This document shows, piece after piece, positions 1 to 5,615 of a stretch of 5,844 nucleotides of DNA. Below the pieces are notes generated by a model, which saw only the letters and a list, made by a program, of their open reading frames with translations, was not told the origin of the DNA and did no database searches. The stretch spans positions 1 through 5,844 of the forward strand of contig JAUSKV010000047.1 in the NCBI GenBank assembly GCA_030646745.1, read 5' to 3'. A program made the position numbers and the translations under genes. Position 1 is the stretch's first letter; each line of letters begins with the position of its first letter. This DNA comes from Sulfurimonas sp. (lineage in GTDB: Bacteria; Campylobacterota; Campylobacteria; Campylobacterales; Sulfurimonadaceae).

Positions 1-1193
1 ACAGCCGTGCAGGTCGCCGTAACTACTATATCGGAACAACAGGGGTTGATTCATTTGTAACAATGAACTTCTCTTCAGATTTCCAAGAAAAAGATATCGT
101 TTTTGGCGGGGATAAAAAACTGACAAAATGTTTGGAAGAGATCGATGTACTTTTTCCACTCAACAACGGTATCACGGTGCAATCTGAATGTCCAATCGGT
201 CTTATCGGGGATGACATCAATGCAGCGTCAAAAATGTATGCTCAAAAAACTGGTCATACAATTGTTCCTGTAAACTGTGAAGGTTTCCGTGGGGTTTCTC
301 AATCTCTTGGTCATCACATTGCAAATGATACGGTTCGTGATTATATCTTTGATGCTTCTCCTGCAACACTTGGTGAGCCAGTGAAAGTTACAGAGTACGA
401 TGTAGCAATTATCGGAGATTACAATATCGGTGGAGACGCTTGGTCAAGCCGTATTTTACTTGAAGAGATGGGTTTACGCGTAGTAGCTCAATGGTCAGGG
501 GATGCAACAATTAAAGAGATGGTTCAGACTACAAAAGTAAAACTGAACTTGCTTCACTGTTACCGTTCTATGAACTATATTTCTCGTCACATGGAGAAAG
601 AGTATGGGATTCCTTGGATAGAGTATAACTTTTTTGGCCCTAGCCAAACGATTAAATCTCTACGCAAAATCGCAGCATTCTTTGATGCAAGTATTCAAGC
701 GAAATGTGAAGCAGTTATCGCAAAATATCAACCGCTAGTTGATGCAATAACTAACAAATATCGTCCACTCCTAGAAGGCAAGACGGTTATGTTGTTCGTA
801 GGTGGTTTACGCCCTCGACATGTTATCGGTGCTTATGAAGATTTAGGTATGGAAGTTATCGGAACCGGGTATGAATTTGCTCACGATGATGACTACAAAA
901 GAACAAAAGATGAGATTTTCCGCTCAACTGTAATTTATGATGATGTCAATGAATATGAACTTGAAGCGTTTGTTAAAGCACTTAAACCGGATTTAGTGGC
1001 TTCAGGAATTAAAGAGAAATATGTATTTCAAAAAATGGGTCTTCCATACAGACAAATGCACTCTTGGGATTATAGCGGACCGTATCATGGATATGATGGT
1101 TTTGCGATTTTTGCATCAGACATGGATTTAGCAATAAACTCTCCGGTTTGGGGACACAGCAAAGCACCATGGGATAAAGAAGGAGAAGCGTAA
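1..1193 (+). CDS. nifD: Nitrogenase molybdenum-iron protein alpha chain NifD (5'-truncated by window edge)
   Basis: NifD is the alpha subunit of the MoFe protein (dinitrogenase). It pairs with NifK in a cytoplasmic alpha2-beta2 tetramer and holds FeMo-cofactor, where N2 is reduced to ammonia. The open frame starts at base 3 with SRAGRRNYY, a segment that in Azotobacter NifD begins near residue 92. About 90 N-terminal residues, including two P-cluster cysteines, therefore lie outside the window. Visible key residues are the equivalents of Arg96 (codon 15-17), P-cluster Cys154 in [11 protein letters not shown] (189-191), His195 in SLGHH (312-314), cofactor ligand Cys275 in [10 protein letters not shown] (558-560), Arg359 in GGLRPRH (810-812) and cofactor ligand His442 in [12 protein letters not shown] (1059-1061). 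About 396 residues are visible and end in TAA at 1191-1193. The ATG at 63 is internal, not the start. The stop overlaps the nifK start, so the two genes are translationally coupled. The promoter is outside the window. No damage is seen, and the identification is secure. Confidence 0.98.
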   Translation, partial: SRAGRRNYYIGTTGVDSFVTMNFSSDFQEKDIVFGGDKKLTKCLEEIDVLFPLNNGITVQSECPIGLIGDDINAASKMYAQKTGHTIVPVNCEGFRGVSQSLGHHIANDTVRDYIFDASPATLGEPVKVTEYDVAIIGDYNIGGDAWSSRILLEEMGLRVVAQWSGDATIKEMVQTTKVKLNLLHCYRSMNYISRHMEKEYGIPWIEYNFFGPSQTIKSLRKIAAFFDASIQAKCEAVIAKYQPLVDAITNKYRPLLEGKTVMLFVGGLRPRHVIGAYEDLGMEVIGTGYEFAHDDDYKRTKDEIFRSTVIYDDVNEYELEAFVKALKPDLVASGIKEKYVFQKMGLPYRQMHSWDYSGPYHGYDGFAIFASDMDLAINSPVWGHSKAPWDKEGEA

Positions 1194-2737
1194 TGCAAGA
1201 GCTTGAAAAAATAGTAAATGGTCAAAGACTATTTCAGCGTCCTGAATATTTAGAAGTATTAGAGAACAAAAAAGAGTTCGAAGGCGGCATGGGTGCGATT
1301 AATCCTGCTAAAGTAGCAGAGGTTGCAGAGTGGACAAAAAGCTGGGATTATCGTGAGAAAAACCTAGCGCGTGAAGCTATTACTGTAAATCCTGCAAAAG
1401 CATGTCAACCTCTTGGGGCTGTTATGGTCGCTTTAGGATTTGAAAACACTATGCCTTATGTTCATGGTTCACATGGATGTGTTGCATATTTTCGTTCATA
1501 CTTTACAAAACACTTTAAAGAGCCGACTCCTTGTGTTTCTGATTCTATGACGGAAGATGCAGCGGTTTTTGGCGGTCTTGCAAATATGAAAGACGGTCTT
1601 AAAAACTGTGCGGCACTTTACAAACCTGAGATGATTGCAGTTTCTACTACATGTATGGCTGAAGTTATCGGTGATGACTTGTATGCGTTTGCACTTGCAG
1701 CAAAAGAAGAGGATGGCGGAGAGTTTTTACCGGCTGATTTTCCTATCACTTATGCGCATACTCCGTCATTTACCGGAAGTCATATTACTGGTTATGACAA
1801 CATGATGCACGGTATTTTGTCTCAGCTTACTGAAGATCAAAAGAAAGAGCAGTCAAACGGTAAAATTAACATTATTCCAGGATTTGAAACTTACATAGGT
1901 TCAATCCGTTCTGTTAAAGCTATTGTTGAAGCTTTCGGTGCAAGTTATACAATGTTAGGCGACCACTCTGATCAGTGGGATATGCCGGCGGGTGATTACA
2001 GTATGTTTGCAGGTGGAACTCCTATTGCAGATGCTAAAGATTCTATCAATGCTAAAGCGACTATTTCTCTACAGAAATATGCAACTGTAAAAACTATGAA
2101 AATGGTTAAAAAGTGGAAACATGCGGGTGGAGTTTCTAACCCTATAGGTCTTAAAGGAACGGATGAGTTCGTTATGAAGCTTTCAGAACTAACAGGTGTT
2201 GAAGTTCCTCAAAAACTCAAAGTCGAAAGAGGGCGTTTAGTGGATGCTATGCAGGATTCTTATCCGTACATGCATGCTAAAAAATTCGCAATCTGGGGAG
2301 ACCCTGACTTTTTAATAGGAGTGGTTTCATTCTTACTAGAGATGGGTGCATACCCAACACATGTTCTTTGTCACAACGCACCAAAAGGTTGGGATGCTGA
2401 GATGAGAGCGATGCTTGATACATCTCCTGCAGCGGCAAATTGCCATGTATGGGCAGGTAAAGATTTATGGCACATGAGAAGTTTACTTTTTACTGAACCT
2501 GTTGATTTTATGATTGGTAACAGTTACGGTAAAGAGCTTATGCGCGATACTAAAATACCGTTAATCTATATCGGTTTCCCGATATTTGACCGTCACCACC
2601 TACACCGTTATTCAATTAGCGGATACGATGGTGCAATTAACTTGCTCACTTGGATTACAAACAAAGTGTTAGACCAGTTAGACGAAGAGACAAAAGATAT
2701 CGCTTCAACCGACTACTTCTTCGACTTGGTTCGTTAA
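1193..2737 (+). CDS. nifK: Nitrogenase molybdenum-iron protein beta chain NifK
   Basis: NifK is the beta subunit of the MoFe protein. It shares the P-cluster with NifD and helps pass electrons from the Fe protein to FeMo-cofactor. The protein has 514 residues, close to the usual ~520. It opens with a short NifK-type N-terminal extension (residues 1-65). P-cluster cysteines are Cys71 in KACQPLGA, Cys96 in GSHGCVAYFRSY and Cys154 in STTCMAEVIGDD; the nearby serine lies in HTPSF (Ser192). Later family blocks are NIIPGFETY, WGDPDF, KDLWHMRSLLF, FMIGNSYGK and GFPIFDRHHLHR, and the protein ends with the typical DLVR. The ATG at 1193 overlaps the nifD stop by one base, and GAAGGAG at 1179-1185 sits 7 nt upstream as ribosome binding site. 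An oddity is a 9-bp tandem repeat (1313-1330) giving VAE-VAE before Trp47; the nifK fragment at 5616 has one unit only. nifE is not found in the 3.1 kb downstream. Confidence 0.98.
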   Translation: MQELEKIVNGQRLFQRPEYLEVLENKKEFEGGMGAINPAKVAEVAEWTKSWDYREKNLAREAITVNPAKACQPLGAVMVALGFENTMPYVHGSHGCVAYFRSYFTKHFKEPTPCVSDSMTEDAAVFGGLANMKDGLKNCAALYKPEMIAVSTTCMAEVIGDDLYAFALAAKEEDGGEFLPADFPITYAHTPSFTGSHITGYDNMMHGILSQLTEDQKKEQSNGKINIIPGFETYIGSIRSVKAIVEAFGASYTMLGDHSDQWDMPAGDYSMFAGGTPIADAKDSINAKATISLQKYATVKTMKMVKKWKHAGGVSNPIGLKGTDEFVMKLSELTGVEVPQKLKVERGRLVDAMQDSYPYMHAKKFAIWGDPDFLIGVVSFLLEMGAYPTHVLCHNAPKGWDAEMRAMLDTSPAAANCHVWAGKDLWHMRSLLFTEPVDFMIGNSYGKELMRDTKIPLIYIGFPIFDRHHLHRYSISGYDGAINLLTWITNKVLDQLDEETKDIASTDYFFDLVR

Positions 2738-2765
2738 GTAGTAATTTTTTTCTTCATTCTCCCTA

Positions 2766-2790
2766 AGCCATCCTCTTTCATGGGGTGGCT
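2766..2790 (+). terminator. Candidate terminator hairpin after nifK
   Basis: AGCCATCC (2766-2773) can pair with GGGTGGCT (2783-2790), an 8-bp stem with one G-U pair and a 9-nt loop, 28 nt after the nifK stop. A T-rich stretch (TTCTTTTT, 2803-2810) follows only after 12 nt, and another T-run (2744-2750) precedes the stem. This is not a textbook intrinsic terminator, but the place and G/C content in AT-rich DNA suggest it ends or protects the nifDK transcript. Confidence 0.45.
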
Positions 2791-3012
2791 ACTCCTCAAA
2801 ACTTCTTTTTACAATCCAACTTTTAGTAACACTTATTGATGAAATCTACATGGCTGACATGTGAGAGATATTTATTTTTGTTTTTGTTGGTATAGTGTTG
2901 GGATATTCATTTCACTTGTAGTTGGAAAGTGAAGATTCATAGGAGTATTTTTTTAGTTAAAAGTAAATCTCTGACCCTGCTATTCGGAAAATTACTTGAA
3001 AGTATCAAAAAC
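2791..3012. other. Intergenic stretch without a recognisable gene
   Basis: Between the hairpin after nifK and the first attC-like site there is AT-rich DNA with no open frame longer than about 25 codons on either strand and no clear RNA gene. It contains a candidate promoter (listed separately). It could be the worn remains of an earlier cassette, since attC-like site 1 would normally end one, but no coding sequence can be recognised. Confidence 0.5.
2888..2896 (+). promoter_or_regulatory. Candidate extended -10 promoter
   Basis: TGGTATAGT fits an extended -10 element (TGnTATAAT, one mismatch) and follows a T-rich tract (2869-2887), with no convincing -35 box. It lies about 200 nt upstream of the first lipoprotein gene and could transcribe through attC-like site 1 into it. 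Evidence is by motif only. Confidence 0.3.
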
Positions 3013-3080
3013 ATATAACAAACCATAGTAGCCAATAAATTACCTAGCGGCAATTTATTGGCTATATTCAAACGTTAGAT
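3013..3080 (+). other. attC-like recombination site 1 (integron cassette type)
   Basis: The site starts with inverse core ATATAAC (3013-3019) and ends with core GTTAGAT (3074-3080, matching GTTRRRY). Between them lies a perfect 13-bp inverted repeat, TAGCCAATAAATT (3029-3041) and its complement (3052-3064), around a 10-nt loop. Pairing resumes as ATA against TAT outside the stem if G3028 is left unpaired. A single extrahelical G in the left arm is a known attC hallmark that sets which strand the integrase binds. TAAC pairs with GTTA in the outer boxes. Size, order of boxes and orientation all fit attC, and a gene begins 25 nt after the expected G/TT crossover. No integrase is visible in the window. 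The weakest point is the inverse core, which departs from RYYYAAC at one base. Confidence 0.72.
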
Positions 3081-3596
3081 AAAAAGGAGAAAATATTGAT
3101 GAGGATTTTAATTTCTATTATGGTTGTCTTGTTTTTAAGTGGTTGTGTTCATAAAATGCAAATGGTCAACTTTGAAACAGGTACAGTTTTAGATGCTAAA
3201 TATAATGAAGCAAATCGGATGGTGACAGTTTTTATGCCAAATGGAGAGGTATTAGTTGGAGAATATAGTGCTGTAAGTAATGCAAGTTTTAGCATTGGAA
3301 ATACATTTGGTAGTGCTACGACTTATTCTGGAGCATCAAGTGCAACAGCTTATGGTAGTTCAACATCTTATGCAGTCACATCTGGAGGTGCTTCAAATGC
3401 TTATGCATTACTCCGAAGCAATACAAGCAAATTGATGATGGAAATTATTGTACAGTATAGTGAATGGAATGGTCATGGATTTGGTGAAGCAAGAACAAAT
3501 GATGGAAAACGCTTTAAAGTGCAGTTTTGAATTATCTAACAAAACATTGGAGAGAAATATTTGACCCTGTGGCTCAAATATTTCTCAACTTAGTCG
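3075..3596 (+). mobile_element. Putative integron gene cassette 1 (lipoprotein gene plus attC)
   Basis: The segment between the expected G/TT crossover points of attC-like sites 1 and 2 is about 522 bp and contains one gene that nearly fills it: 24 nt of leader with its own ribosome binding site, the lipoprotein CDS, and an attC-like site starting 3 nt after the stop. This compact layout, with the gene in the same direction as the attC core, is that of a mobile gene cassette. Mobility is inferred; no integrase gene lies in the window. Confidence 0.6.
3099..3530 (+). CDS. Cassette-borne small lipoprotein, function unknown
   Basis: A 143-residue protein with a lipoprotein signal peptide: short basic start (MRIL), hydrophobic core (residues 3-13) and lipobox LSGC, so Cys16 would be lipidated and the rest exported to the periplasm or outer membrane. 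After a short N-terminal part with a turn-rich segment (MPNGEVLVGEY, 46-56) comes a low-complexity stretch rich in Ser, Ala, Gly, Thr and Tyr (60-102). The C-terminal block (112-143) looks folded and includes YSEWNGHGFGEA and NDGKRFKVQF. The start is taken as ATG 3099, 9 nt after AAGGAG (3084-3089); an in-frame TTG at 3096 is a weaker alternative that adds one Met. The gene fills the space between two attC-like sites. Its mixture of features recalls short exported proteins often found in cassettes, but no function can be assigned. Confidence 0.85.
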   Translation: MRILISIMVVLFLSGCVHKMQMVNFETGTVLDAKYNEANRMVTVFMPNGEVLVGEYSAVSNASFSIGNTFGSATTYSGASSATAYGSSTSYAVTSGGASNAYALLRSNTSKLMMEIIVQYSEWNGHGFGEARTNDGKRFKVQF

Positions 3597-3602
3597 TTAT
3601 AT
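3534..3602 (+). other. attC-like recombination site 2
   Basis: Inverse core ATCTAAC (3534-3540) matches RYYYAAC exactly. A perfect 13-bp inverted repeat, GAGAAATATTTGA (3552-3564) and its complement (3574-3586), encloses a 9-nt loop. The core is GTTATAT (3596-3602), one base off GTTRRRY. Six of seven outer-box positions can pair with each other. The site begins 3 nt after the lipoprotein stop codon and the next start codon is 18 nt after the core, as expected at a cassette junction. It has nearly the same length and stem size as site 1 but a different stem sequence, which is typical of attC sites and unlike ordinary dispersed repeats. Confidence 0.7.
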
Positions 3603-3613
3603 TTGGAGGATGT

Positions 3614-4036
3614 ATGTATAAAAAAATAATTTTTAGTTTAGGTTTACTTCTATTAGTTTTAAATGGCTGTAATGCAAAACCAACTTATTCAGAGGCATTG
3701 AACAGTAGAGTGATACCAACGACTCAGAAACAAAAACAACAAGAGTGTTCTTATATCAGACAAGAGATAGCAAGAATGCAGTCATCTTATCAACAAGCAT
3801 CTATGCAAAAATGTAATCCTCAATATGGCATTTGTATTGCTCCTGTTGTAATGGCAAAGGCAAATAACAATATTTATTCATTAGAAAATCGTGCTTCTAT
3901 CATAGAATGCGATGCTGCTTTTTCAACTGTCAAAATTATCAATAGTCAAAATCACTCAATAACAGAATGTATAAAAGCTTGTAAAGAAAATACTAAACGA
4001 ACATCATCCGAATGTTTTGATACTTGTAATAAATAA
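3614..4036 (+). CDS. Cysteine-rich small lipoprotein, function unknown
   Basis: A 140-residue exported protein. The signal peptide has a lysine pair (residues 3-4), a hydrophobic core (5-16) and lipobox LNGC, with Cys19 as lipidation site. The mature part is polar and largely helical by composition (QKQKQQECSYIRQEIARMQ), with eight further cysteines at 45, 67, 74, 99, 119, 123, 134 and 138. The last four form a twin CX3C pattern separated by ten residues, so disulfide bonding in the periplasm is likely. The frame is open back to 3527, but those extra 29 codons translate attC-like site 2. ATG 3614 is preferred because GGAGGA (3605-3610) lies just before it and the signal peptide begins there. 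The next gene starts 12 nt downstream. The protein family is not recognised. Confidence 0.82.
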   Translation: MYKKIIFSLGLLLLVLNGCNAKPTYSEALNSRVIPTTQKQKQQECSYIRQEIARMQSSYQQASMQKCNPQYGICIAPVVMAKANNNIYSLENRASIIECDAAFSTVKIINSQNHSITECIKACKENTKRTSSECFDTCNK

Positions 4037-4048
4037 CGAGGAATTCTT

Positions 4049-4390
4049 ATGGAGATAATTATAATTTTACTATTAATAATAATATCTATTTTATCTATTG
4101 GAGTAAAAACGACTTTCATTATTATTGGATTTATTATAGTAGGATTTATCCTTTGGATAGTAATAGGGCATACTTTAGAAAATGGAAAAATTGAGAAAGA
4201 AGAACGCGAAGAAAAACACAGAGAATATAAAAAAAAGTTTGATACACAAAGAGCTGCTTATTTAAATGGAGAAATATCAGAAGAAGAGTTTGAGTATATG
4301 CCAAAAACGGAAACAGCTAAAAGAGAATTAAGGGCACTAAAAGATAAATTATATTGTGCAAACCACCCTGAGTCACACCCCTGTGAGTGA
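4049..4390 (+). CDS. Small membrane protein with two helices and charged, SHOCT-like tail
   Basis: 113 residues. Two hydrophobic segments (about 3-18 and 22-40), very rich in isoleucine, are followed by a highly charged helical region (44-66) that could form a coiled coil. Next comes LNGEISEEEFEYM (72-84), which resembles the short SHOCT-type motif found at the ends of membrane proteins, where it may mediate oligomerisation. The tail ends with YCANHPESHPCE. GAGGA (4038-4042) sits 6 nt before ATG 4049. The gene follows the Cys-rich lipoprotein gene by 12 nt with no attC between them, so both are probably co-transcribed and part of one cassette. Function is unknown; the SHOCT resemblance is by eye only. 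Confidence 0.75.
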   Translation: MEIIIILLLIIISILSIGVKTTFIIIGFIIVGFILWIVIGHTLENGKIEKEEREEKHREYKKKFDTQRAAYLNGEISEEEFEYMPKTETAKRELRALKDKLYCANHPESHPCE

Positions 4391-4393
4391 ATC

Positions 4394-4419
4394 TCCACTT
4401 TTTTTATTTTTCTAGTGGA
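4394..4419 (+). terminator. Weak hairpin with T-rich loop after the membrane protein gene
   Basis: TCCACT (4394-4399) pairs with AGTGGA (4414-4419) around a T-rich 14-nt loop, right after the stop at 4390. A second small stem (TCACA-CCCC-TGTGA, 4373-4386) overlaps the end of the gene and precedes the T-tract 4399-4411 by 12 nt. Either could weakly terminate transcription. Neither has the form of an attC site. Confidence 0.25.
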
Positions 4420-4476
4420 TTATGATAGGTAAGTAAGAAAATGTGTCAGCACGATTTTATAAAATAAACCAAATTA

Positions 4477-4485
4477 TGCTAAAAT
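4477..4485 (+). promoter_or_regulatory. Extended -10 promoter for the 49-codon ORF
   Basis: TGCTAAAAT fits TGnTATAAT with one mismatch and would start transcription near 4492, giving a leader of about 28 nt before ATG 4520. It is almost the same as the antitoxin promoter (TGTTAAAAT then AC, 4952-4962). No clear -35 box is seen. Confidence 0.45.
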
Positions 4486-4519
4486 ACACTCATAAAATAA
4501 CTGCAATAAAGGGGTTGCA

Positions 4520-4669
4520 ATGGCTTTCAAATACGAAAACGGTAAAGTAGTTCAAGTATCACCGCCACATGTGACAGGTGAAGATGCAAAAAAAATGCTC
4601 AATGCAAAAGTTCCTAAAGAGCTTGTAGCAAGGGTAAAAGCTAAGAAATTTATTACCGAAGCAGCTTAA
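4520..4669 (+). CDS. Small protein of 49 residues, function unknown
   Basis: The ORF begins MAFKYENGKVVQVSPPHV and ends VKAKKFITEAA. It is basic (nine lysines), soluble by composition and has no signal or membrane segment. AAGGGG (4509-4514) lies 5 nt before ATG 4520 and a candidate extended -10 promoter lies about 40 nt upstream, which supports expression of this short frame. The repeated pattern of lysine with Val/Ala/Leu in the second half (residues 23-45) suggests helices. It stands alone between the cassette genes and the toxin-antitoxin pair, in the nif direction. I do not recognise a family; it could be a complete small protein or the surviving start of a larger gene. Confidence 0.55.
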   Translation: MAFKYENGKVVQVSPPHVTGEDAKKMLNAKVPKELVARVKAKKFITEAA

Positions 4670-4676
4670 TCGCTCG

Positions 4677-4865
4677 ATGCCATATAAATTCAACTCTTAC
4701 TCCTCTTCTAAAATAAAATCAGAAAAAAGGTCACTCTTAAATGCTGTTGCATTTAGCCACGACATCAAATCAAACACATACGAACATCTTGATAACCCAA
4801 AAGAGTTATGACATAACCTTTGGCAACACTTATTAGCTGACATTGCGCACCGATGGCATTAGAAA
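4677..4865 (+). pseudogene. Possible decayed reading frame with internal stops
   Basis: An ATG at 4677, 7 nt after the previous stop, opens a 44-codon frame (MPYKFNSYSS... to DNPKEL) that ends in TGA at 4809. The same frame then continues with protein-like sequence, HNLWQHLLADIAHRWH, up to TAG at 4863 and TAA shortly after. One reading is a gene start broken by stop codons. No ribosome binding site is visible before 4677, and a 48-codon frame exists on the opposite strand (4697-4843), so coding is uncertain. No family is assigned. Confidence 0.22.
4738..4755. repeat. 7-bp perfect inverted repeat with 4-nt loop
   Basis: TAAATGC (4738-4744) and GCATTTA (4749-4755) are separated by TGTT. The stem lies inside the possible decayed frame and has no T-tract on either side, so it is not a standard terminator. 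Its role is unknown and it may be chance in AT-rich DNA. Confidence 0.3.
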
Positions 4866-4950
4866 GCAGAGTATTAAAACAGACTAGTCTGATCTTTATA
4901 TAGATAATAACCGCTTGATATATTTATACTTTTGATTAATTTCTAAATAC
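4866..4950. promoter_or_regulatory. AT-rich upstream region of the toxin-antitoxin operon with a 12-bp palindrome
   Basis: This non-coding stretch holds a perfect 12-bp palindrome, CAGACTAGTCTG (4880-4891), about 75 nt before the antitoxin -10 element, followed by AT-rich DNA. The palindrome could bind a dimeric regulator, but its distance from the promoter leaves its role open. Confidence 0.3.
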
Positions 4951-4960
4951 ATGTTAAAAT
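4932..4960 (+). promoter_or_regulatory. Sigma-70-type promoter of the toxin-antitoxin operon
   Basis: TTGATT (4932-4937) and TAAAAT (4955-4960) are separated by exactly 17 nt, and TG at 4952-4953 makes the -10 an extended one. The start would be near 4967, about 24 nt before the antitoxin ATG. Confidence 0.6.
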
Positions 4961-4991
4961 ACTTTTTAAAGTACTATTAAGGATACTATTA
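4960..4991 (+). promoter_or_regulatory. Candidate autoregulatory operator of the toxin-antitoxin operon
   Basis: A 14-bp inverted repeat, TACTTT-TT-AAAGTA (4960-4973), begins at the last base of the -10 element and covers the expected transcription start. It is followed by two copies of TACTATTA (4972-4979 and 4984-4991) spaced 12 nt apart. Phd/YefM antitoxins usually repress their own promoter by binding short palindromes at this place, so this is the best operator candidate. Binding is inferred. Confidence 0.45.
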
Positions 4992-5254
4992 TGACCATCA
5001 GCGCAAATGAAGTTAAAACAAAAGGTGTATCGATATTTGCAACTCTTTTAGAAAAATTTGATGAGCTTGTTATCAATGTCAGAGGTAGAGATAAGTTTGT
5101 TGTTCTTGATATTGAGAGATATAAAGAATTAAGAGCAAATGAGCTTGATATGGCACACATCAAAACTATGCAAGAGATTCAAGAGGGTAAATACAAAACG
5201 CAAAGTGCAGCAGAGCATATCGAAGAATTAATGCATGAACTACAAAATAATTAG
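4991..5254 (+). CDS. Phd/YefM-family antitoxin
   Basis: 87 residues. The N-terminal half (MTISANEVKTKGVSIFATLL... through VVLDIERYKELRAN, residues 1-51) has the Phd/YefM pattern: a short beta strand, a helix starting at the 'EVKTKG' region, then the strands ELVINVRGRDKFVVLDIERY leading into a helix. This part should dimerise and bind the operator. The acidic helical tail (52-87, EIQEGKYKTQSAAEHIEELM) would wrap and neutralise the toxin. ATG 4991 has AAGGA (4979-4983) 7 nt upstream and lies directly below a good promoter. The 3' end overlaps the toxin gene by 20 bp, the usual coupled arrangement with the antitoxin first. Family assignment is firm; the exact subfamily is not. Confidence 0.88.
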   Translation: MTISANEVKTKGVSIFATLLEKFDELVINVRGRDKFVVLDIERYKELRANELDMAHIKTMQEIQEGKYKTQSAAEHIEELMHELQNN

Positions 5255-5516
5255 AACCGACGAATACCTCAAAAAACTCAAAAAGTTTCTAAAAAAACAT
5301 CCAGATGTGCTTGAGCGCTATATCAAAACAGTTGAGATACTTGAAGTTAATCCTTACCATCCATCACTTAGACTTCATAAATTAAAAGGGAAGTTTTACG
5401 AATTTCATTCAATCTCAATCAATATGGATTACAGAGTGATTATCGACTTTATTATTCAAAACAATGAGATAATCCCCATTGATATAGGCACACATGATGA
5501 AGTGTATCAAAGTTAA
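5235..5516 (+). CDS. RelE/ParE-superfamily toxin (YafQ-like mRNA interferase)
   Basis: 93 residues with the short RelE/ParE fold pattern: a starting strand (YKIIRT), a two-helix hairpin (residues 9-38), then strands holding LHKLKGKFYEFHSISIN (47-63), DYRVIIDF (65-72) and the end motif IGTHDEVY (84-91). His48, His58 and His87 occupy places like the catalytic histidines of YafQ, and Arg67 is in the usual conserved position. The likely action is ribosome-dependent mRNA cleavage that stops translation when the antitoxin is degraded; this is inferred from the family. The start overlaps the antitoxin gene by 20 bp, so it depends on coupled translation. The gene is intact. It lies directly before the nifK debris. 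Confidence 0.87.
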   Translation: MNYKIIRTDEYLKKLKKFLKKHPDVLERYIKTVEILEVNPYHPSLRLHKLKGKFYEFHSISINMDYRVIIDFIIQNNEIIPIDIGTHDEVYQS

Positions 5517-5526
5517 TGATTATTCT

Positions 5527-5555
5527 GACTTGTTGACTTGGATTATAAACAAAGT
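5527..5555 (+). pseudogene. nifK: Fragment of a second nifK, C-terminal part
   Basis: Positions 5529-5555 match nifK 2641-2667 at 24 of 27 bases, and the reading frame gives DLLTWIINKV against NLLTWITNKV in NifK. The frame continues to TAG at 5599-5601 without further clear similarity. The match is short, but its placement in the same orientation only 60 nt before a second nifK fragment makes chance unlikely. No start codon or function remains. Confidence 0.6.
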
Positions 5556-5615
5556 TTCTTATGCTACTGATAAGAATGAATGGATGTATATTAAATTATA
5601 GTTGCTTACAGCTTC

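Noticed and set aside
26..220. Minus-strand open frame of 64 codons
   Set aside because: Lies wholly inside nifD on the opposite strand, with no ribosome binding site; a shadow of the conserved gene.
2655..2690. GTTAGAC motifs near the nifK 3' end as integron core sites
   Set aside because: Inside a conserved coding region and without inverse core or stem; chance matches to a short motif.
2960..2995. TCTGACCCTG motif as part of a REP/RAYT-type or other transposase remnant
   Set aside because: A single short motif with no repeat partner and no transposase frame; not enough support.
4391..4432. Hairpin after the membrane protein gene as a third attC
   Set aside because: Stem of only 6 bp, loop T-rich, no inverse core; GATAGGT is only a poor match to the core.
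4815..4840. TGGCA...TTAGCT as a sigma-54 (nif-type) promoter
   Set aside because: The spacing between GG and GC is 12 nt, not the required 10, and no NifA upstream site is visible.
4966..5163. Minus-strand open frame of 65 codons
   Set aside because: Antisense to the antitoxin gene and its promoter, serine- and leucine-rich as expected from antisense of that gene; a shadow.
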